Source: Pseudobacteriovorax sp.
GTDB taxonomy: Bacteria > Bdellovibrionota_B > Oligoflexia > Oligoflexales > Oligoflexaceae
Direction: 5' to 3'
Assembly (NCBI GenBank): GCA_013215145.1
Contig: JABSRP010000034.1
Span: 1 to 64,000 of the forward strand
DNA length: 64,000 bases
Of the stretch, positions 17,685-25,945 are shown one piece after another (positions within the stretch are counted from its first letter, which is position 1; each line of letters opens with the position of its first letter). The translations under genes were made by a program, and so were the position numbers. The notes under the pieces were generated by a model that was not told the DNA's origin, searched no databases, and saw only the letters and a list, made by a program, of their open reading frames with translations.

Positions 17685-18215
17685 ATGAAACACGTCGTCT
17701 GCATCGCATTACTGGGAATGTTCACATGGGCTTGTGATAAATCGGAAGATTCAAACAAATCATCAGCTGACGTTGCTGCAACATCGAATGATCACAATCA
17801 CGGTGACCACAACCATGGTGATCATAATCACGGTGATCAAGAGATGGGTGAGGCAGGTAATTTGGTCAATTCGAAAAATAGTTTGGCTGCGGCAAAACTA
17901 TCCTTTGAGACGGAAAGCGATACTATTTCTGCCGGCACCTCTTATATGGCATCGGTTAAGTTTTTCGACGCAGAAGGTAACATGATAGAGGGTGTTACCG
18001 TCACGGATATTACACCTTGGATGGTAACGATGGGTCACGGCACCAACGAGGAAGGCCTTGACTTTCATAAACACGACGAGGCAGGGCATCACTGGATGAT
18101 CACGGGACTACAATTTTCCATGCCGGGGAATGAGGGTGAGTGGGTCATAAAAGTTTCATTTGATTTTGGCGAAGGTCAAGATGAAGTTCACATTCCTGTG
18201 GCTCAGGTCAATTGA
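17685..18215 (+). CDS. His-rich lipoprotein with YtkA-like domain
   Basis: 176 residues. The signal peptide ends in a lipobox (TWACD, Cys17). A His-rich tract (repeated DHNHG, about residues 36-50) should bind metal ions. The C-terminal domain (about 75-170) looks like a YtkA/FixH-type beta-sandwich, with TDITPWMVTMGHGT and a His cluster FHKHDEAGHHW. In the family such domains sit beside copper or cytochrome-oxidase genes. The RBS region AAGGGGACAC precedes the ATG. The stop overlaps the TTG start of the next gene (ATTGA), so the two are translationally coupled. Likely a periplasmic or outer-membrane metal (copper) binding protein of the cluster ending in the P-type ATPase. Confidence 0.75.
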   Translation: MKHVVCIALLGMFTWACDKSEDSNKSSADVAATSNDHNHGDHNHGDHNHGDQEMGEAGNLVNSKNSLAAAKLSFETESDTISAGTSYMASVKFFDAEGNMIEGVTVTDITPWMVTMGHGTNEEGLDFHKHDEAGHHWMITGLQFSMPGNEGEWVIKVSFDFGEGQDEVHIPVAQVN

Positions 18216-19111
18216 TCAATATATTTAAATGGGTCCTCTGCGGACTCGCTTCTATAGCTTTCGGACAAAAATGGGCTTATGCCTGTTCGAGCTGTGGAAG
18301 CGGGGTCGTCGACCCAATCATATTACAAGCTAACGAGAGCCATAAATTCTATCTTGGCACCTCATGGCAAGACCGGATTCGTGACTCGGACGCCGACGGT
18401 AACTTACGTAGGACAGCAGGGGTTCATCGCCGGTCTATAACGACATTATCTTATGCCCTTAGGTTTCCGGTAGATAGCTTAACCGCGAGTTTGACCGTCA
18501 GCAACCAAAGCAATATAGATAAGGATGGACACCAGCGCACAGGCCTTGCCGATCCGTTGGCGACGATTCGCTACGAATTATTGCGGCAGTCTTTTGTAGA
18601 CCCTGCAATCCCAGCCATTCAATTTGTTGGTTCCTACAAAGGCAAATCAGGCAAATCCGTACATAATACCAAACATTCCAGACTCCTGGACGTCTTCAGT
18701 TCGGGGTTTGCTGAAGTTAGTATTGGCTCAGACATCTGGTTTGGCATGTGGCCAGTAAAGTTTGGTAGTTCTTTTTTCTTCACCCGGACGCTACCAGAAT
18801 CAAAACATAACAATACCGTAAGACCCGGAGATAGAATGACTTCGATACTGTCTCTTGGATCAAACTGGAGAGAGCACTTAAAACTGAACACAGGATTCAT
18901 TCATCGTGAACAGAAATCACTATCGGATGATACCGGTCAGATTTCTAATTCAGATAGCCATACACTCATATTCTATGCAAGCTTAGAGAGTCTTAGTTTG
19001 CCCTGGGGACAGATCCGTTTTACCGCTTCTGAGGAGGGTTCCTGGTACAGAAAAAACAGCTCTAGTTCGAGGGTATTAACTCTCGCCTTGATAAAGGGGA
19101 TATCGAAATGA
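18212..19111 (+). CDS. Secreted, probably outer-membrane beta-barrel protein of metal cluster
   Basis: 299 residues from a TTG start that overlaps the upstream stop. A signal peptide ends near YACSS; CSSCGSG then follows, a Cys-x-x-Cys at the mature N-terminus. The remainder alternates aromatic and polar residues in strand-like stretches (HKFYLGTSWQDRI, TLSYALRFPV, ASLTVSNQSN, SLSLPWGQIRFTA) typical of an outer-membrane barrel. No precise family was recognised. Its stop overlaps the next start (ATGA), placing it in one operon with the His-rich lipoprotein and the thioredoxin-like protein. A role in metal passage or sensing at the outer membrane is inferred only from context. Confidence 0.6.
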   Translation: MINIFKWVLCGLASIAFGQKWAYACSSCGSGVVDPIILQANESHKFYLGTSWQDRIRDSDADGNLRRTAGVHRRSITTLSYALRFPVDSLTASLTVSNQSNIDKDGHQRTGLADPLATIRYELLRQSFVDPAIPAIQFVGSYKGKSGKSVHNTKHSRLLDVFSSGFAEVSIGSDIWFGMWPVKFGSSFFFTRTLPESKHNNTVRPGDRMTSILSLGSNWREHLKLNTGFIHREQKSLSDDTGQISNSDSHTLIFYASLESLSLPWGQIRFTASEEGSWYRKNSSSSRVLTLALIKGISK

Positions 19112-19512
19112 AAGCTGAGTTCTTTAATATGCTAGCTTTCTTAAAACATAAGGCGTTTCTTAGCCCTATCCTATACTGTTTTTTGTTTTTTATTCCTCAA
19201 GTCCTACTTGCCGCAGATGATTCCCTGTGCCAGGAACTAAAGTCATCCCATTACTCGGAGATGAAAAAGTCAAAAACTATCGTCTTTTTTGCAAGCTGGT
19301 GCCAATCATGCATGACATCTATCCAGCAATCAAATCCAACAACGGATACCTATATCGCTGTCTTTGACGGTCAGAAAAAAGCCGAGCAGGCGTTATCTCA
19401 TCTCATAACGACAAAGAAGGTACGCTGCTACTGGGATAAGGATCATTCCTTCGCCAAAGCACTCGGTGTTGACAAACTTCCAGCGACAAGAAAGGCATCT
19501 CTGGTCCCCTAA
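19108..19512 (+). CDS. Thioredoxin-like protein
   Basis: 134 residues with a membrane segment or signal near residues 12-35 (SPILYCFLFFIPQVLLA). The redox motif ASWCQSC lies after strand KTIVFF, as in thioredoxin folds, with cis-Pro-like KLPATR near the C-terminus. The domain (about 95 residues) is slightly short. It overlaps the previous stop by four bases. In metal clusters such proteins keep Cys metal ligands reduced, consistent with the Cys-x-x-Cys of the preceding protein (inference). Confidence 0.7.
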   Translation: MKAEFFNMLAFLKHKAFLSPILYCFLFFIPQVLLAADDSLCQELKSSHYSEMKKSKTIVFFASWCQSCMTSIQQSNPTTDTYIAVFDGQKKAEQALSHLITTKKVRCYWDKDHSFAKALGVDKLPATRKASLVP

Positions 19513-19645
19513 ACCTACCCTGTTGGCTCAATTAGGACACCCTTTCCGGTTTTTATGGCCATAATCGCTTAGGTTTGATAGTTTTTAACAGTCAGTAGAT
19601 CATATTAAGAAAGCCTAAAGACTTCAGTAGGATCGGTATTTAGAT

Positions 19646-22030
19646 ATGATGGAAAAAAATATGGGCCAACTTTTTATTGAACTCGATGGCATATCCTGTG
19701 GATCTTGTATTGGTCGCATTGAAGCAGCCTTAAATCGGCTTGAAAAGGATCTCAAGCCGTCGGTAAACTTAGGGACAAACACACTAACAATAACCAGCCA
19801 ATCCCACAAAGATATTTTGGCAGTCTTACAGACTTTGGAGTCGATAGGCTATTCACCCCGCCTAGAGTCCATAAAATGGCAAGTGGAAAACATCCGTTGT
19901 GGTTCCTGCGTTAAACGAATCGAAAGTGGACTGCAATCAATCTCTGGTATCTTGAAGATTGAGGTCAACCAGGCAACCGATTCTGTTATGCTTTCGATTT
20001 TGCCAAAAGTGATAACCTCATCAGAGGTTGCGGCCCATTTGGAACAACTAGGATACCCGGTTAAACACCCGGTTGCAGATACACCATCTGCATTTTGGGA
20101 TCGTCGCGAGTTTTTTACGATTTTGTTTGGCTTGGTTTGCTGTATCCCTCTTATGCTTCCCATGCTTTTTATGCCCTTCGGCATACACTTCGAATTATCA
20201 GGATTTTGGCAGCTGCTTTTGGCCACACCTATTCAGTTTTTGTTAGGCAAACCTTTTTATGTAGGTGCTTACCATGCAGTTAAATCTAAAGCAGGCAATA
20301 TGGATTTATTGGTAGCGCTAGGCAGTTCGGCTGCGTATTTATTGAGTCTTTATTATTTTATTCAGTCCTTCACCACTGAAACAGATATAACCCCTGCCTA
20401 CTACTTCGAAAGTGCAGCAGTCATTGTCACTCTCGTAAGATTTGGAAAGTATCTAGAATCAGGCGCTAAACGTAAAACTACAGCTGCCATTGCTGCCCTC
20501 ATGAAACTACGTCCAGAAACCACTACCATTATGAAAGACACTGGGCCTGAGAGTATACCCATCGCCAAGGTGCGTGTTGGCAATCGTCTGCAAATCAAAG
20601 TCGGTGAGACGGTGCCTACAGACTGTAAAGTTTTGGAAGGCACGAGCCATATCGATGAATCAATGATCACTGGAGAGCAACTCCCATTAACAAAAGGTCC
20701 CAATGATGTATTAATTGGCGGGACTATCAATTTAGATGGGATTTTGATTGTGGAGGCGACAGCTATAGGTCGCAATACGACACTTTCAAAAATCATAAAC
20801 CTGGTGGAAGAGGCTCAAATGAAAAAAGCGCCTATCCAACATCTGGTCGATCGCATCAGTTATGTATTCGTACCTATAGTTTTAGTATTAGCTGTTATCA
20901 CTGCTGTTGTTTGGGTCTTGGTCTCGGGCGATATGGAGATCGCTTTAATTCATGCTGTCTCTGTATTGGTCATCGCTTGTCCCTGCGCTCTTGGACTAGC
21001 GACACCAACGGCAATTATGGTTGGGACAGGAACTGCCGCAAAATTTGGAATCCTGATTAAGGATAATGAGCTTTTGCAACGTATTAGCCAAATCAATATA
21101 GTTGCCTTTGATAAAACTGGGACCCTGACAGAGGGAAATGCCGTTTTGGAGACATACAAAGCGATGCATATGGAAGGTGAATCCATGCTGCGCATTTGTC
21201 ACGGAATGTTACTAGGCAGTGAGCATCATTTGGGAAAGGCATTCCTTCGATTTGCCAACGAGCATAATATTAGTCCTAGCCCATCGACGGAAACTCGAGT
21301 TATCCCAGGCATAGGAATCAGTGCAGAGATTGAAGGACGTACTTATTCCCTAGTCGGGCAAAATTACTTTCAAGAAAAAGATCGTCCTCTCGACGAGGTC
21401 CATGAAGACATTCACAAGTTAAAATCAGAGGGTAATACTCTGTCTTACTTAATGGAAAATGACAGGCTAGTAGGCATCTTAAGCTTTTCTGATCAGATAA
21501 AAGCAACAGCAAAGCAAGCGATTGATAACCTTCATGGAAGGGGGATAAAAACCGCTTTGATAACAGGTGACCATGAAAAAGCGGCCGAAAAAATAGCGAA
21601 AAAAATTGGAGTTGAGCAGATTTTTGCAAATACCCTACCCGAGGATAAGCGCCGTATTATAGAGAGCTTCCAAAAGGACGCAAAGAAAGTCGTTATGGTG
21701 GGTGACGGTATCAACGATGCGCCGTCGCTAGCAACAGCCGATGTGGGAATTGCTATGGGAAGCGGAACGGACGTTGCTCTTAGCACAGCAGGAGTCGCAC
21801 TACTTAGAAGTGATCCTAATATGGTAGCCGCAACTATTGATATTGGTCAAGCGACCTTGAATAAAATTCGACAAAATTTGTTTTGGGCGTTTGCTTACAA
21901 TGTCGTAGGAATCCCCTTAGCAAGTTTGGGGCTACTCAGCCCCATGCTTGCTGGTGCGGCTATGGCATTAAGTAGCTTTTGTGTCGTGACGAATGCACTG
22001 AGGTTAAGAAGATGGACACCTAACGTTTAG
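19646..22030 (+). CDS. copA: Cu(I)-exporting P1B-type ATPase
   Basis: 794 residues. Two N-terminal heavy-metal-associated domains carry CGSC motifs (Cys18-Cys21 and Cys85-Cys88), slightly different from the usual GMTCxxC. The membrane metal site CPCALG is near residue 444, the phosphorylated aspartate in DKTGTLTEG near 488 and the hinge GDGINDAP near 685. Helices 7 and 8 carry FAYN and MALSSF, the pattern of monovalent copper/silver pumps. Expected to pump Cu+ (possibly Ag+) from cytoplasm to periplasm. It lies 133 bases after the thioredoxin-like gene on the same strand, closing the metal cluster; the TetR gene on the other strand ends four bases away. Confidence 0.93.
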   Translation: MMEKNMGQLFIELDGISCGSCIGRIEAALNRLEKDLKPSVNLGTNTLTITSQSHKDILAVLQTLESIGYSPRLESIKWQVENIRCGSCVKRIESGLQSISGILKIEVNQATDSVMLSILPKVITSSEVAAHLEQLGYPVKHPVADTPSAFWDRREFFTILFGLVCCIPLMLPMLFMPFGIHFELSGFWQLLLATPIQFLLGKPFYVGAYHAVKSKAGNMDLLVALGSSAAYLLSLYYFIQSFTTETDITPAYYFESAAVIVTLVRFGKYLESGAKRKTTAAIAALMKLRPETTTIMKDTGPESIPIAKVRVGNRLQIKVGETVPTDCKVLEGTSHIDESMITGEQLPLTKGPNDVLIGGTINLDGILIVEATAIGRNTTLSKIINLVEEAQMKKAPIQHLVDRISYVFVPIVLVLAVITAVVWVLVSGDMEIALIHAVSVLVIACPCALGLATPTAIMVGTGTAAKFGILIKDNELLQRISQINIVAFDKTGTLTEGNAVLETYKAMHMEGESMLRICHGMLLGSEHHLGKAFLRFANEHNISPSPSTETRVIPGIGISAEIEGRTYSLVGQNYFQEKDRPLDEVHEDIHKLKSEGNTLSYLMENDRLVGILSFSDQIKATAKQAIDNLHGRGIKTALITGDHEKAAEKIAKKIGVEQIFANTLPEDKRRIIESFQKDAKKVVMVGDGINDAPSLATADVGIAMGSGTDVALSTAGVALLRSDPNMVAATIDIGQATLNKIRQNLFWAFAYNVVGIPLASLGLLSPMLAGAAMALSSFCVVTNALRLRRWTPNV

Positions 22031-22033
22031 CCC

Positions 22034-22645
22034 TTACCGATCAATACCAGTCGCAGAGAACATAATACCATCGAGTAGCATTTTTAATGCGGCCTCGTCA
22101 TTAGGAGCATGTCGTGGCAATCGCTTGGACAAGTATAAACAAACAAACCCGTAGCCTTGAGCCCAAAGATTTACTGCATACTGGTCAGGTCTTTTGGGAG
22201 GGTTCGGAAGTTGAGAAACAATAGACGCCACAAAATCAAATACAGGATCTGCACTTAAATGAATGGAACAGTTCTCTTTTAAGGTTTCATATTGATGACC
22301 AAACATATAGTCCAGTAGGCCGGGGCGTTTAGTAAAAAAGCGAAAAAAGAACTCGGTCATGTCCATAAGCTTTTGAGCTGGGTCTTCTGCTTTTTGTGCC
22401 GATGCTAAGAACCCCTCTCTTAGCTCTTTGAACGAATGACTGACGACAGTAGCGATCAGTTGATCTCGATTTTTAAAGTGCCGGTAAATGGCAGGATGGG
22501 TGACTCCTAGTTCTTTAGCCAAAAAGCGAAAGCTAGGTATATCTTGTCCGTTTGCGAGATGACTCAGGACATTCTTAATCAAATCTTGCTGGAGATCACC
22601 GCGGTGATAAGACGACTTTTTTTCTTCTGTCTCTAAACTTGTCAT
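22034..22645 (-). CDS. TetR-family transcriptional regulator
   Basis: 203 residues. The N-terminal helix-turn-helix reads FRFLAKELGVTHPAIYRHFKNRDQL (split as two helices around residues 38-62), typical of TetR; the C-terminal part (about 85-200) is the all-helical ligand domain of the WHG type. It is the last gene of the long minus-strand operon, 13 bases after the ThiL-like gene. It may therefore control the operon or answer to its product, although it also converges on copA. An inverted repeat at 34383-34399, before the first gene of the operon, is a possible target. The ligand is unknown. Confidence 0.85.
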   Translation of the reverse strand: MTSLETEEKKSSYHRGDLQQDLIKNVLSHLANGQDIPSFRFLAKELGVTHPAIYRHFKNRDQLIATVVSHSFKELREGFLASAQKAEDPAQKLMDMTEFFFRFFTKRPGLLDYMFGHQYETLKENCSIHLSADPVFDFVASIVSQLPNPPKRPDQYAVNLWAQGYGFVCLYLSKRLPRHAPNDEAALKMLLDGIMFSATGIDR

Positions 22646-22658
22646 TCCATCCTTCTTT

Positions 22659-23687
22659 TTAAGCTAAGTGATTGGCTCTTAGGTATTGGCACATGGCTAA
22701 AAACTCATCTCTAAGGTCAGTCAGGGACTGAATATTCGTGGAAAATCGCGAGAATTTAGGGTCTATCAGGCAGTCGGACCTACCCGATTTTACTGCGATC
22801 CCACGGCTTTCAGTCACCTCCCCTAAGCACACCCATGGCGCGTCAATATCTTCTAGCTCATCAATACGATGTCCGGGTATGGTAGCCACGATGCCATAAT
22901 CTCCGTGCTCAGCCAAGAGCAAACTCGTTAACGGAAAATTATATTTGCGACAAAATTGCCGTGACTCTTCGGTAAAAATACACTCAGATATATTCCATGT
23001 CATACCGACTTTATTGAGATCGGTTAGAATCTGGCAAGCCCCAAAAACACCGTCGCTGGTATCTATCATAGATTGGGCCAAGAGACTAATTTTTTTAGCT
23101 GCTTGCAGATGAACCTTGGGTCGATAGTGCCGTTCTGAGAAACTATCTTCTGGCAATCCCATGACTTTTCTCATGGCCAATGCCGGACCGTTTCCGAGCT
23201 GCCCCAAAAGGATGACCTTATCACCAACCTTAGCCCCCTTACGTGTGATTGGGTTTTGACTCTGGCCCATGGCGACGCTGGAAATGGTCGTCGCCACATG
23301 ATCGCCGGTATCACCGCCCAATAAACCTGTATTGTGATGCCGTAAAGAATCATTAAGGCCAGTGTAAAAAGACTCTTTATATCGTATATCATTGACCTTC
23401 GTCCACAATGTAGAGACTAGTAAACCAATGGGTAACGCTCCCGTTGCCGCTAAATCAGACAGAGATACTGTGGCTGTCATCCAACCTACTGTATAAGGGT
23501 CCTGATAAAGGCCCAACCAAATTTCTTCATATATCGAGTCGACAGTACTCACAAAAAAATCCTGTTTAGGCATGGGAATGATTTCGGCGTCGGCCTCATT
23601 AAACTCATTCAACTGTTGAGAGTTGCGAGGGCTACGTTCCAATAGACTTGGTAGATCTTTGTTTTCTCTTAGATGATTTATAGACAT
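22659..23687 (-). CDS. ThiL/PurM-like (AIR synthase related) protein
   Basis: 342 residues. Motifs place it in the PurM/ThiL/SelD superfamily of ATP-binding enzymes: STVDSIYEEIWLG, VSLSDLAATGALPIG, LLGGDTGDH, and SMIDTSDGVF, with the glycine turn LLGQLGNG. In ThiL these residues bind Mg-ATP and the phosphoryl acceptor. A housekeeping thiamine-phosphate kinase is possible, but the gene overlaps the DAG-kinase-like gene by ten bases inside a specialised operon, so a different phosphorylation or ATP-dependent step is likelier (inference). Confidence 0.7.
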   Translation of the reverse strand: MSINHLRENKDLPSLLERSPRNSQQLNEFNEADAEIIPMPKQDFFVSTVDSIYEEIWLGLYQDPYTVGWMTATVSLSDLAATGALPIGLLVSTLWTKVNDIRYKESFYTGLNDSLRHHNTGLLGGDTGDHVATTISSVAMGQSQNPITRKGAKVGDKVILLGQLGNGPALAMRKVMGLPEDSFSERHYRPKVHLQAAKKISLLAQSMIDTSDGVFGACQILTDLNKVGMTWNISECIFTEESRQFCRKYNFPLTSLLLAEHGDYGIVATIPGHRIDELEDIDAPWVCLGEVTESRGIAVKSGRSDCLIDPKFSRFSTNIQSLTDLRDEFLAMCQYLRANHLA

Positions 23688-24655
23688 ACATTTATCCTCT
23701 CTTTCAGAATACTAATCTCAAAATGCTTACCAAGCTCTACCTCGCCATCGCACTCAACAGCGATTTCGCTGTCACATTTGATGGTTACCTTGCTCACAGT
23801 AGTTTTTAATGCCTGATGGGATTCATCAAAAGACTGTCTTAAAAGCCCTAGAAGTGTCTTGAAAAACCGAAACCGCGACTGATCATGTGAGAGAAAGACG
23901 GCTAGTTTTCTATCATCGTGCCCCACCAGGCTAGGGTATTTAAATGATCCGGCAACGTGTGGGTTTTTTAATAGGGCTAGATTGGTTAACAAATAGTTTT
24001 TTTTCTCTTCCTCATCAAATTGGATCGTCACAGGAGTATTCGTATGCCCAAGAACAGATTTTATCGCTGTAAATGCGATAGCAAGATCAACGGAAATCTT
24101 TTTTAGCCGTGTAATTAGGCGATGACCACTACTAAAGTAGCGGTTTGCATTCGCAGTTAGTCCGATACCACAGTTGAGCAGAAAATATCGAGCCTCACCA
24201 GTATCTAAATTTTTGATCTGCCCAATATCCTGCGATCTTGTTTGATTGAAGTCGATTTTACAAGGCAACCCATGGATAGTCTTTCCGTTAAAGGGTTTAT
24301 GAAAATCGTTCGAGGACCCAGTCCCAACGGCCCCTATGGTCATTTGGTCGATCGGCTTCCTATGTTTTTTGCAAGCGCTGATAATACCATTTAGTAGGGC
24401 ATTCATAGTGCCATCTCCACCGACAGCAACGAATTTTGACTCTCCTCGAGATAGATAACGCGAAGCCCAGACAGAGGCATGTCGAAGACCGAAACACGAA
24501 TCTGCTGGCAACTGATTCTCGTCAAAAACCCAGTTTGTCATTTCTTTCTGTGATCTTAATTTATCGACTGACTTGATTGATCGCCCACCACGGCTAGTCC
24601 CATTCGCCATAACTATCACATTGTTCGATAGATTGATTCCTTTTAGATGATTCAT
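23678..24655 (-). CDS. Diacylglycerol/sphingosine-kinase family lipid kinase
   Basis: 325 residues. The catalytic domain has IVMANGTSRGGRS near the N-terminus, the glycine-rich ATP motif FVAVGGDGTMNALLNG and IGAVGTGSSNDFHKPF, which are the DAGK_cat signatures. The C-terminal half is the usual beta-sandwich ending in SEIAVECDGEVE, matching the 'x-x-x-DGE' end motif. Family members phosphorylate lipid alcohols such as diacylglycerol, sphingosine or ceramide. The acceptor is unknown. It overlaps the TMP-kinase-like gene by four bases and the ThiL-like gene by ten, so all are co-translated. Together with an alpha-oxoamine synthase in the same operon this suggests a phosphorylated lipid product (inference). 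Confidence 0.85.
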   Translation of the reverse strand: MNHLKGINLSNNVIVMANGTSRGGRSIKSVDKLRSQKEMTNWVFDENQLPADSCFGLRHASVWASRYLSRGESKFVAVGGDGTMNALLNGIISACKKHRKPIDQMTIGAVGTGSSNDFHKPFNGKTIHGLPCKIDFNQTRSQDIGQIKNLDTGEARYFLLNCGIGLTANANRYFSSGHRLITRLKKISVDLAIAFTAIKSVLGHTNTPVTIQFDEEEKKNYLLTNLALLKNPHVAGSFKYPSLVGHDDRKLAVFLSHDQSRFRFFKTLLGLLRQSFDESHQALKTTVSKVTIKCDSEIAVECDGEVELGKHFEISILKERINVCL

Positions 24656-25257
24656 GAGTTGACCTCTCTGCCGAAAAATTCGTTAATGTTACCAATCGCC
24701 TCCTCAAGAACCTGCTCCGGTTTTTGGCTACTTTCAATGGTTAACCAATGATTCATCATACCGCTTAATACATGCCAACGGCTGGCTATGATCGAAGGAT
24801 CTATACCATGCATCCAGAGTTGCTCGTACCGGCTAGGAGTAGACTTTCGCTCCACCGCCAGCTCTGGATTCATCTGAAGATTTAGTGTCAAAGATGGCTT
24901 AGGTAGGTGATTGACAAGCATGGCTGCAGTTTCAAGTGGCAAACCTAAAAAGGATTCCGATATTGCGTATTTATACCAGTAACCATCAATCAACAGTGTT
25001 TTTTTTGCTTTGCTATTAGTTATGGCACTTTCAATAGCTTTAGTAATAAATCGATATCGTTCGGCAGGCCCCAAGCTAATAATATATTGATCGACCTCCT
25101 CCTTACTTGAAAACTCAGACTGTGATAGCTGAGACCAGGCTGACACAGGTTCAAAGTTTTCGTTGATTTTGCATATAGAATTGACCAAGGTCGACTTCCC
25201 CGAACCATCAGGACCCGTGATAACTATAATCGATCGTATGTTGTTTTTATGTGTCAT
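24652..25257 (-). CDS. Thymidylate-kinase-like P-loop kinase
   Basis: 201 residues. The P-loop is IVITGPDGSGKSTLV (about residues 12-26), and LLIDGYWYKYAIS resembles the thymidylate-kinase DR(Y/W) region with Arg lacking. The C-terminus lacks the usual LID arginines of true Tmk, so nucleotide specificity is uncertain. A second P-loop kinase (32121-32918) in the same operon is related only in fold. Likely a small-molecule kinase of the pathway. It overlaps both neighbours by a few bases. Confidence 0.7.
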   Translation of the reverse strand: MTHKNNIRSIIVITGPDGSGKSTLVNSICKINENFEPVSAWSQLSQSEFSSKEEVDQYIISLGPAERYRFITKAIESAITNSKAKKTLLIDGYWYKYAISESFLGLPLETAAMLVNHLPKPSLTLNLQMNPELAVERKSTPSRYEQLWMHGIDPSIIASRWHVLSGMMNHWLTIESSQKPEQVLEEAIGNINEFFGREVNS

Positions 25258-25945
25258 GAGCTAAAACCCCCTTTAGATCTTTCAGATTTGAGACCGTACA
25301 AGCAAGAGGAGACATCGATGAGCCGATTAGAAAAACCGGAATACCTAGCTCTGTAGCTGGCGTATCTTTAACGATATCGTCACCCACCATGAGAGCATCA
25401 GACGCCTCCATATGGGTTTGTTTTAAAATCTCCTGATAGTAGGCAACAGAAGGCTTTGTCGTGGTCATATTTTCACCGTGACTGATAAAATCGAAAAAAT
25501 CATAAGACCGACTCAGCCAAGAAACTCGCAATTCAGCAACTTTTTTAGGCCATACGGGGTTAGTGGCGAGTACGAGTTTGTAATGTTTGGAGACCCAGCT
25601 CAGAAACTCATCTAAGTGGTCAGCAGGTTTGAAAAAGAAAGAAAAACGATGAAAGACTTCATAGCAAACCTCGTCATAAAATCTACGGGCTTCCTGCTCA
25701 GATACATCCCATTCCGAGGCAATAAACTGCGCAATCATTACGGCATTAGACTGGCCACCATGGTTTTTCAGAAGAGAATCCCTAAGAGAGATGAAGGTTC
25801 TGAAAGAGCTATATGGGCTCGCATATCTAAAGGCCTTAAAAACAAAATATAAAGAAAAGCATATGGCAAAGCCAGGCCATCGACTCATCAATAGCGTTCC
25901 ATCCAAATCTAAAAGTAGCGTTTTTTTATCAAACATATTAGGCAT
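25247..25945 (-). CDS. HAD-superfamily hydrolase
   Basis: 232 residues. Motif I LLLDLDGTLL (nucleophile Asp in DLDGT), motif II LATNP, motif III lysine in TTKPS and motif IV MVGDDIVKD are all present. The cap domain (about residues 20-110) is helical with Phe-rich stretches. This is a phosphatase or phosphotransferase of the phosphoglycolate-phosphatase type; the substrate is unknown. It overlaps the PEP-utilising enzyme gene by eight bases and the TMP-kinase-like gene by eleven. Confidence 0.88.
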   Translation of the reverse strand: MPNMFDKKTLLLDLDGTLLMSRWPGFAICFSLYFVFKAFRYASPYSSFRTFISLRDSLLKNHGGQSNAVMIAQFIASEWDVSEQEARRFYDEVCYEVFHRFSFFFKPADHLDEFLSWVSKHYKLVLATNPVWPKKVAELRVSWLSRSYDFFDFISHGENMTTTKPSVAYYQEILKQTHMEASDALMVGDDIVKDTPATELGIPVFLIGSSMSPLACTVSNLKDLKGVLAHDT

